From Chara braunii (Eukaryota; Streptophyta; Charophyceae; Charales; Characeae), in assembly GCA_003427395.1 (NCBI GenBank), contig BFEA01000141.1:2095387-2124360 (forward strand): DNA of 28,974 nucleotides, given 5' to 3'. Positions 20,336-28,974 of the stretch are shown one piece after another. The notes under the pieces were generated by a model. It had not been told where the DNA came from, did no database searches, and saw only the letters and a program-made list of their open reading frames with translations. Within the stretch, counting starts at the first letter, position 1. Every line of letters begins with the position of its first letter. The position numbers were made by a program, and so were the translations under genes.

Positions 20336-20697
20336 TAACACCGATTGGTTGTTGAAGTGCCAATATTTGGTTAATGTGTTTGATCACTCGCTGAGTCACC
20401 TTATCCATGGGTCGGGACCCGTCGTTGAAGCGAGAGGTACTCCCCTTATCAATATGTATTCGTTTTTTCAGCGAGTGCAAAATCATCACACGAACTACCC
20501 TTCGAAAAGGCTTCTTACCACATAGATGATTCAATCATGATGTGTCTTGATGACTCCTATTGCTGATAGCATCATGGAGTGTGATCTCATTCTTACCACA
20601 CTGGCCACTTACTTCAGACGTCTTCCAACCCTCTCAACCTGCTCCCTCTACTCGTCAACCTTCTCCCTTTTAATTCTTCGATAGGAACTCAATCAAA
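20336..20697. other. no recognisable gene in Ty3 leader
   Basis: I see only short frames here. Nothing resembles a known protein or RNA. Confidence 0.5.
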
Positions 20698-21038
20698 CAC
20701 AGTGAAGATGTCACGATTACTGAGACGCTTTTCAATATTACCCGTTGATGATAGCGCGACAGATTAGTTGCTTCATTGCGTCAACGCGCGGACACTCATG
20801 GAGCAAAATTCACAAAGACTTTTCCTACCGAGCCGTGGACGTGATTGTGGTCAAATTCATCCTCCTTTGAGTGCTACTTCACAATGAAGATGACACGATC
20901 ATTGAAATGGTTTTCAATATTACCCGTTGATGATAGCGCGACAGATTAGTTGTTTCACCCCGTCAACGCGCGGACACTGATAGAGCAAAAATTCTCAAAG
21001 ACTTTTCCTACCGAGCTCTGGACGTGATTGTGGTCAGA
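20698..21038 (+). repeat. 182-bp tandem duplication in the Ty3 leader
   Basis: Copies start at 20698 and 20880, each about 160 bp long, sharing CAATATTACCCGTTGATGAT, CGACAGATTAGTTG and AAGACTTTTCCTACCGAGC. They differ at roughly one position in eight to ten. No coding capacity is seen. Confidence 0.88.
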
Positions 21039-22887
21039 TACAGATACATATAGGAAAGAGCCCGTATGAGTATGCCCTTGCGCTTGTGCTTTCTCCCCGC
21101 ATTCGTCGTCAATCAAAACATTTTCATTTTAACAATTTCATTCTCATATTAGACTTCCATATTGAGTTATCGAGCACTTATCTCCCTCGTATGCTGTCCT
21201 TACGGCGTTGTCGTTCTTATGTTCGCACGCGTCACATTCCTCCTTTAATCTCCTGCGTTATGTCGGTCCAGCTGCCAGAGAGAGAACTATACTCTCTCTT
21301 CGCCCTCCGATTCCCGCTCACTAGCAGAACCGCCTTCGACACCATAAGCCTGTTATGGCTGTCTTAGCAACCCACACTCAGCGTAGAGATAACTTCCCAC
21401 CCTCTTCCTCCTTCCCTGCTAATCTGGAAGAGGATAGTATTGATCCGAGGGCACCCCGCTTGTCCGCCCAATAGCTGCCAGCGCTTCCTCGCACGCGATG
21501 GCTCGAACGCTATCTGCTTCGGTGCGTCTCAGCAGGCGCTTGACGCGTTCTCCATCTCGGCTAGCTCTAGGAAAGTCAAAGGTCGAGTAAGAGCAGTCCT
21601 ACGGTCGTCCACTAACAACTCCTCCTCACTAGTGCTTGCATCACTCATGAGCTACAGTGTGTGTGGTCTAAACTAGAATCCACACTGAATTCGACCTCAG
21701 CATGACACACAATCGATTATAATGCACAACTAAATTCGGTCGGCTTGGACAGAAACAATTAGGTGGTTAGGTGTCAACCAATGTCAGATCCTACAAAAGA
21801 TATTAAATCTATTTTTAGATCACTCTAATACAGATGGCACTGCGACAAAGATTACTCTATCTGCAGTTGTCTGTCAGTTGTTAGTAAAGTCCGTAACAAC
21901 TAAATAATCAAAAATAAAAATAACATCTCCTGCAGAGATGTATGCTGGATGGCAGTTTATCTAATTAGTGCCACAACGAACAGTTACCGGAATCCAACCC
22001 TCACCCTGTATCCCTCTTGAGTAGTTGCTTTGTGTCGACGCCCTGAGCATCTGGTTGAGCAGCGTGTCTGAAGGTGTGCAATCCGGCCCAACCCTGTGCC
22101 CCAAGTCAACGCCGAACCTGCCAACCCCTGCACATTATTTATCCTCGCATGCAACGAGCCGTACACCCGGTTTGATCTGGCTGAGCAGGAGGCATTTAAG
22201 GAGATCCCCCGTAACTCCTCAGGAATTATTTAACGTCGCAGATAGGACGACGATCACAGCCAGAATCAACACCGAGTCCCCGCCAGAAATATTTAAAGAC
22301 GGTCTGGAAAGCGTTTGTTTAAAGGGCTGGCATGCCCTGCATGACCTCTATTGCGCAGCAGCAAAATCAAGGACTTGCGCAAAACATGTGTACTAGTCCC
22401 AACGGGTTGGCATGGTGACCGTGACCCGAGTGCTTCGTCCAGGGCCCGTCTCCCACCAGCTTGCTGCCCAGGAAGAATGTTGACTCTCAAGGTTAAGCGC
22501 TCGTGACACCTCACATTGAGAGGACTCTCAAGACAAGACTTACTTCCTCACGGTAAGAACCAATGAAGAGGGTAGATAAGGAAGGAAGCAATGTACCTCA
22601 TAATGCTGCCCCCAACCACATATTTCTCACCGGCAACCTGATTTGCATTTATGATGACCGGTCTTTGCCTCGGCACAACCCACAGCAGAATGTAGTTCCA
22701 CCTCGGCTTAAATGCCACATCAGCGAGCTCTCATCATCCAGTGTACACCCCTAATGTCTCCACATAGCTTCGTGGCGCGCCCACACGACCCTGGGCCGCC
22801 TTACATTCAACGCCCAAGTCTTATCACTGCCCCACACCTCATGCGAAGCATCGAACAGCTAATGCGAAGAACCAATGAGCGCAGTTT
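21039..22887. other. long non-coding leader of the Ty3 element
   Basis: This lies between the 182-bp repeat and the PBS. The longest frame (22025-22396, + strand, 123 codons) has no recognisable domain and runs opposite to the element. I see no additional gene, RNA or internal promoter that I can support. Confidence 0.45.
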
Positions 22888-22905
22888 GAACCAGCTCCGA
22901 TACCA
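22888..22905 (-). promoter_or_regulatory. primer-binding site for initiator tRNA-Met
   Basis: Read on the minus strand, three bases after the LTR end (CA, then ATT), the sequence is TGGTATCGGAGC followed by TGGTTC. The consensus plant site complementary to the 3' end of initiator tRNA-Met is TGGTATCAGAGC, so eleven of twelve bases agree. Position, orientation and sequence together identify the minus-strand DNA primer site and fix the direction of the element. Confidence 0.85.
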
Positions 22906-23255
22906 AATTGCAAGGAAAATGAACAGAAGCAAGATGACAATATTCAGATTGCACAATCACATTGAAAGCCAAATCGTAACACAGTGTTCAGGAAGTAGCA
23001 TTGCACCAATATAACACCAATGGAGAATCGTAGCACTGAAAGTCAATGTCAATGAGAGCTTGCTCTCGCCACCACCAACATATGTATCCAGTCTCTATCT
23101 CCCTACTTGGCGCTCAACGCCCAGCCTACTCCCTACACAGCTACTACTAGCCTACTAATTGACAATGCGACTGTTGACGTCAGCAGCACCCGAAGTACTT
23201 GAAGATGTCGCCCATGCAGAACCATCGCCAATACCAGGTATGTGCCCTCACATCA

Positions 23256-24436
23256 TTAAAAGGGCTTTTACCCGATTCAGACCGTGTTTGATAAGGGGTC
23301 ACTCGGCAGGACCCCCAACTCGTGAAAAGCAGGCATGTTCTCTGGGTCAAAGGTCACATCCTAACTAAAGGAAAATCCAATACTAAAGGTCACAGTTGTG
23401 CCCCTGGATGAACAATTGTAATATTCAGATGTGGGAGTCACATCTGTTCGTCCAGGGGGTGTGCAAGTCATGTCTGTTCATGCAGGTGATGTGTCTGTAC
23501 GTGCAGTATGTGTGTCTATTCGTGCAGTATGTGTGTCTGTTCGTGCAAAATGTGCGTCTGTTTGAGCAGTAGGTGTGCCTATTCAAAGGAAGTCAAAAGG
23601 TATTCAAAGGAAGTCAAAAGGTTGAGTCCCAGTCACAAATTAAGTCAGCGGGACAGTCTAGATACAAGCCCCAAGTCCAAAATCCAGGCCAGATGGCCGA
23701 AGCAGCAGCAGACCCTGAGGGGAAAATACTGGGACACACACCTATGCATGGGTCTGGGACTGAAGGAGGCCCAAAGTGCCAATGCAGACCAATGCAGACC
23801 TCGCCAGGGGAGGCCAGCAGTATAAAGCAATAGGCCAGCCTCCCTTGACATCAGATTACCGCCGGCAGTATTGCGTGGAAGTGTTGCATGCACTTGTGCG
23901 CTGGCTGGCCGGGTTAGCGCTGGAGGAGGAAGCTGCGCTAGGGAAGAAGGAGAAGGCTGGGCGCTGGCTTGCAAATGGCAGCCATAGCAGCCCTTCTAGT
24001 TAGTATAGCTAGTGGGTTAGGACTTAGTCTACAGTGAGTAGCATTGAGAGCAGATTCTCGAGGCAGGAGTGAGCATGCATGATGAGAGAAGAGGAATGAG
24101 ACTGAGATCTTGAGGAAAGAGAGAGAGAAGTAAGAGACAGGTTGACGAGTTGGCTATGGTGACTACTTACCTGCTCTGCGCTTGACGAGTTGCTGAGAGG
24201 TGGCGCTGGCTCAGCCAGGCCCCATTGTGCTGATGTTTGAGAGAGGGACATATCATGATTGTTGAGCGCTTGGATCCATGAACTCGAGATACTCTTTATA
24301 ATGTGTTTGAGATAATATAAGCTGCGCGACTTGGTTCTCATCTCATCCCCATTTGCGTGTTGAGTCATAACCTGTGTGAATGGTGACGTTGCATGCATTG
24401 TGATACACTCTGGCAAGACGTGGTCAGTCAGGACCC
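23256..24436. other. 1.18-kb segment present only in the 5' LTR
   Basis: It begins just after CATCAT and ends just before a run of six CAT. The short LTR has six CAT at the same point. This pattern fits either an insertion that duplicated CATCAT, or a deletion in the other copy through recombination between the CAT repeats. It contains a 21-bp minisatellite (23469-23621), and no inverted termini longer than AAGGG are visible. The 164-codon minus frame at 24024-24518 has no recognised domain. Confidence 0.75.
23469..23621. repeat. 21-bp minisatellite inside the LTR
   Basis: Units of the form TGTGTCTRTTCGTGCAGTATG repeat at 21-bp spacing from 23469 to about 23579, followed by two exact copies of a different 21-mer starting TATTCAAAGGAAG (23580-23600 and 23601-23621). 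Confidence 0.9.
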
Positions 24437-25099
24437 TTGCATCATCATCATCATCATCCTTCTCTCTCCCCCCTTGACTCTCTCCCACGTCTCCCTTTGT
24501 TGTACACCCGAAGATCACCCCTGCGCCTCACTGTAGTCCAAGCCCACCAGCTATGGTGGATGGGCTATGGCGCTGCCCTCAGCAGCGCCCTTCTTCCCTG
24601 CACGACCGCACACGCTGCACCTCGCCTCTCAGCACCAGCAGCAGCCCACGAGCCTTTGCTCCAGCAGCGCTGCCGCTAGCATGTGAGTGCCTGAATGCCG
24701 CTGGCCAGGGAGAGCTCTTTCCTATATGGAAAGAGCTGGCCTGCTCGCGCAGCCTTGCTGGGCTGGGCCTGGGCCCAGAAGCTTCCGATAGGCCCCAGGA
24801 TGCTGCGCTTGTGTGCAGCTACTGGGCCTCTTGCGGTTCTGCCTCCCAACTGTCAGTGTATGATGCTGCGATTCTCGCCCAGGGCCTGCATTCTTTGGAA
24901 AAGCCCAGAAGGCCGTGGAAATGTCTTTGTTGACCGGCCTGGGTTTCTCTCAACCGACTGATGCGTCACAACTGCCTGGACCCCAAATATGAATTTGACA
25001 GCCGAGGGCCTCTTGTGATATGTTAGGCCCGCCTTCACTTAGGGCGGGCACTCTTGCTACAGGGGCCCCTCAGGCCTGCCGAGGACCCAGATCCTCGCA

Positions 25100-26172
25100 G
25101 TTGTCAGCAGGTATCCGGAAATTCCAGTCCCGACTGGGAAAAGGTACCACTGCATCCAGGCGTCAAGATCGGGCAAATTTGAACTGTCAACACCATCAAA
25201 GGGGAGACTGGTCCACGCAGTCAACACTGGTCAATGCTACAAAAGGACAGCCAGACACTGGGGAAGGCATTCTGCCTTTTGGTGGCTTGATGCTTGTGTT
25301 GTATGGCGAGGCTGCGGGAGTGGGATGTTGGCGCCAGATGCTGCTGGAGGGCGCCAGCCAAGAGGAAGATTATGTTGGCGCGGGCATAGCCGCATAGCTG
25401 TAGACTAGGTGATGAGGTTTGGCGAGGAGGAGGAGGATTAGGGCTGTGAGACTGATGGGAGATTAAGCGAAGCTTACCTGGACTTACCTGGCGACGACAC
25501 GTGTGATCTGCTGCTGGTCTCCACAATGGTGAGAAAGTACCGCACCATTCTCCATATTCCAGTGCTGACGTGGAGGGAGGATGGGCGCCCTTCTATGATC
25601 TGCACAGTAATTATGTCAGAGGACATCAGAGGGAACATGCATTGCTGAGGTGGCGATAAGGGAGAAGCCCGAAGTGGAAGTGCGCATGTGCGCGCGCGCG
25701 CACGGGGGAGAGAGAGAGAGAGAGAGAGGCATACATGTACTAGTGATTTCTATTGAGACTCTCCCCCTCCTCTTCTCCGTCTTTCCTCTCCTCTTTCTCT
25801 CCTCATGCTCTTCTTTGACGGGACGATGGTCCTGAATTGTGCATATGATCGAGACATGGGCTTGTGATTTCGGAGATTTCATGAGATGTGCTGTGTCCAG
25901 ACTTTTATTTGCATCGATGACTGGCTTCTCAACAAGACTGGGTTCATCACAAAAAGTACTTAATAGAGTTGTAACCCCTGTCCCTCCCTGCCTCCGGCCC
26001 CTCCCCTCTCCTTCCCCAGCCTCCCCTAGGTCAGAGTATATGGATGAGACATCATGCCTATGCATATCATCATCACAGATGCCCACATGTGAGGAGCCGG
26101 GATCGTGGGGTCAGGTGATTATCAGGGGAACCCTTATTTACCATTTATGGCAATTTTTGGATGATTGTATAG
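25100..26172. other. sequence between the Ty3 element and the aminotransferase exons
   Basis: This begins with the GTTG flank. It contains a (CG)n and (GA)n tract at about 25690-25730. No upstream aminotransferase exon, which should encode the segment before the VPYYLDE region, is seen here, so it is probably intron, inferred from the acceptor at 26171-26172. Confidence 0.5.
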
Positions 26173-28233
<2,061 letters not shown>

Positions 28234-28974
28234 GTCAGTTCCCCTTCTCCAAATAAGGAGGTCTTGTTTGCAGTTCTGCATTTAAGAAAAAGGATCAAAG
28301 TGTGAACGCACGTCAGTGCTTGGTTCTCTTTTGTTTTGCTGCATTCTTCTTAACCATATATTGCAAAATCGGGCTGTTGAGGCCAGGGACCTCACAACTC
28401 TACCCAGGAAAAGTACCAGGGCCGGTACCCAACTTCGTTCATTACTGGAAAGCGGGTCCAGTCACTGCATTCTTCGTTTGAAAGTAGGGAGCATCAGTTC
28501 GATTCTTTTTCGACCAGCCCGGAAAAAGTTGCGAATAGTCACTGACACAGCGCTTCCTCTCGCGTGACGGGCAGAGCACCCCCGACACGGCATTGAGTGC
28601 CTGCTATTCACGAAACTGGGTTGACTTTCAGCTATGTGTGTCGAAGCTGATTTCAAAATCCTCTTCTCCCTCTCCTCGAACCCTTCAAAAGAAACATGGC
28701 AGAAAACCAGAGACTTGCTCAAGTTCTTCTGTCGCATACCATAAAGGTGCAGACCAGAACAAGAACCGACCTCTCTCACATAGTACAAGATAGCGTAGCC
28801 GAACAATCAGTGTTGCAATGCAGACCACACATACATCATCATCATTCCATGGTGTGAAGGGGCCTGGCGCTCACACAGGAAGAATGCGCCAGTCCCCGAC
28901 CATACACAGACGAAGAAGAGGGGGGTTAGACGAAGAAGAGGGGAAGATGGGAATGTCGTCAACACCAAGTCTTC
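28234..28974 (+). other. aminotransferase intron running off the window
   Basis: The donor is AAAG|GTCAGT in phase 1. The next exon should encode the GECGxRGGY segment, and I do not find it before the end of the window. The stretch holds no other gene that I recognise. Confidence 0.7.

Larger units (their letters stand above)
4420..25099 (-). mobile_element. 20.7-kb minus-strand Ty3/gypsy LTR retrotransposon with nested LINE
   Basis: Two related LTRs in the same orientation bound the region (4420-5421 and 22909-25099), both running TGCAAGG to CCTCGCA on the + strand. Minus-strand order is 5' LTR, PBS, long leader, gag, protease, RT, RNase H, integrase, chromodomain-like tail, polypurine tract, 3' LTR. 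The outer flanks share GTTG (4416-4419 and 25100-25103), or GTTGT if the boundary is moved one base, as expected for a target-site duplication. A LINE of about 8.7 kb lies between leader and gag. Presence of PBS, PPT and TSD at the expected places argues for one insertion rather than unrelated fragments. The coding part is broken and the element is not autonomous as it stands. Confidence 0.85.
22909..25099 (-). repeat. 5' LTR (2.2 kb, contains an extra 1.19-kb segment)
   Basis: 22909-23255 matches the first part of the 3' LTR and about 24440-25099 matches the rest. The intervening 1.19 kb is absent there. On the minus strand a TATAAAG lies near 24305-24312, inside the extra segment, and could be a core promoter. 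The outer end is TG...CA and abuts the GTTG flank. Confidence 0.85.

Noticed and set aside
22025-22396. A 123-codon + strand frame in the Ty3 leader
   Set aside because: It has no recognisable motif, is opposite in strand to the element, and has no supporting signal.
23491-23620. Possible CRISPR-like array in the 21-bp repeats
   Set aside because: There are no spacers between units and the context is a eukaryotic LTR. It is a minisatellite.
24165-24173. A perfect minus-strand splice donor sequence CAGGTAAGT in the LTR, with similar sites near 25480-25492
   Set aside because: No matching acceptor or exon could be identified, and such nonamers occur by chance.
24024-24518. A 164-codon minus-strand frame inside the 5' LTR, with an Asp run
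   Set aside because: The Asp run is the CAT microsatellite, the Ser-rich remainder has no domain, and the frame crosses the junction of the segment missing in the other LTR.
28462-28806. A 114-codon minus-strand frame in the last intron
   Set aside because: It has no recognisable domain and is located in an intron of a gene on the other strand.

Overview
The window looks like nuclear DNA of a green-lineage (streptophyte) eukaryote with a repeat-rich genome. A charophyte alga such as Chara would fit, but the sequence alone cannot prove the species. Three things support this. (1) There are spliced exons of a plant-type alanine aminotransferase. (2) There is a Ty3/gypsy element whose primer-binding site matches plant initiator tRNA-Met. 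(3) There is an L1-like LINE with an apurinic-type endonuclease, a reverse transcriptase and a zf-RVT-like C-terminus. No prokaryotic gene organisation is seen.

Layout. Positions 1-437 hold a 49-bp minisatellite that passes into 66-bp units. Positions 825-1316 hold a four-unit degenerate repeat in which each unit carries a small hairpin. Positions 1317-2998 hold nothing I recognise. Positions 2999-4145, + strand, are a broken 3' end of a Ty3/gypsy pol (integrase core to chromodomain-like tail) with two internal tandem duplications. Positions 4420-25099 appear to be one 20.7-kb insertion: a minus-strand Ty3/gypsy element. Its 3' LTR (4420-5421), polypurine tract, pol and gag (5462-10628), a nested minus-strand LINE (about 10749-19450), a long repeat-bearing leader (about 19450-22887), PBS (22888-22905) and 5' LTR (22909-25099) come in that order, flanked by a GTTG(T) direct repeat. 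The 5' LTR is about 1.2 kb longer than the 3' LTR.

Positions 26173-28233, + strand, carry three consecutive exons of alanine aminotransferase, including the PLP-lysine region. They are joined by a GT-AG and a GC-AG intron, and the gene runs off the right edge. Its earlier exons are not visible, so the 20.7-kb element may lie inside a large host intron, in antisense orientation to the gene.

How the parts relate. The only apparently intact host coding sequence is the aminotransferase. Both retroelements are damaged. The Ty3 protease lacks the canonical D-S/T-G, most of the integrase core is deleted, and there are several frameshifts. The LINE has a stop in its RT and several frameshifts. Yet the two Ty3 LTRs differ by only about 4% by hand alignment, so the structure is fairly young relative to how broken its genes are. 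One stretch with an N flanked by a perfect 95-bp duplication looks like an assembly artefact.
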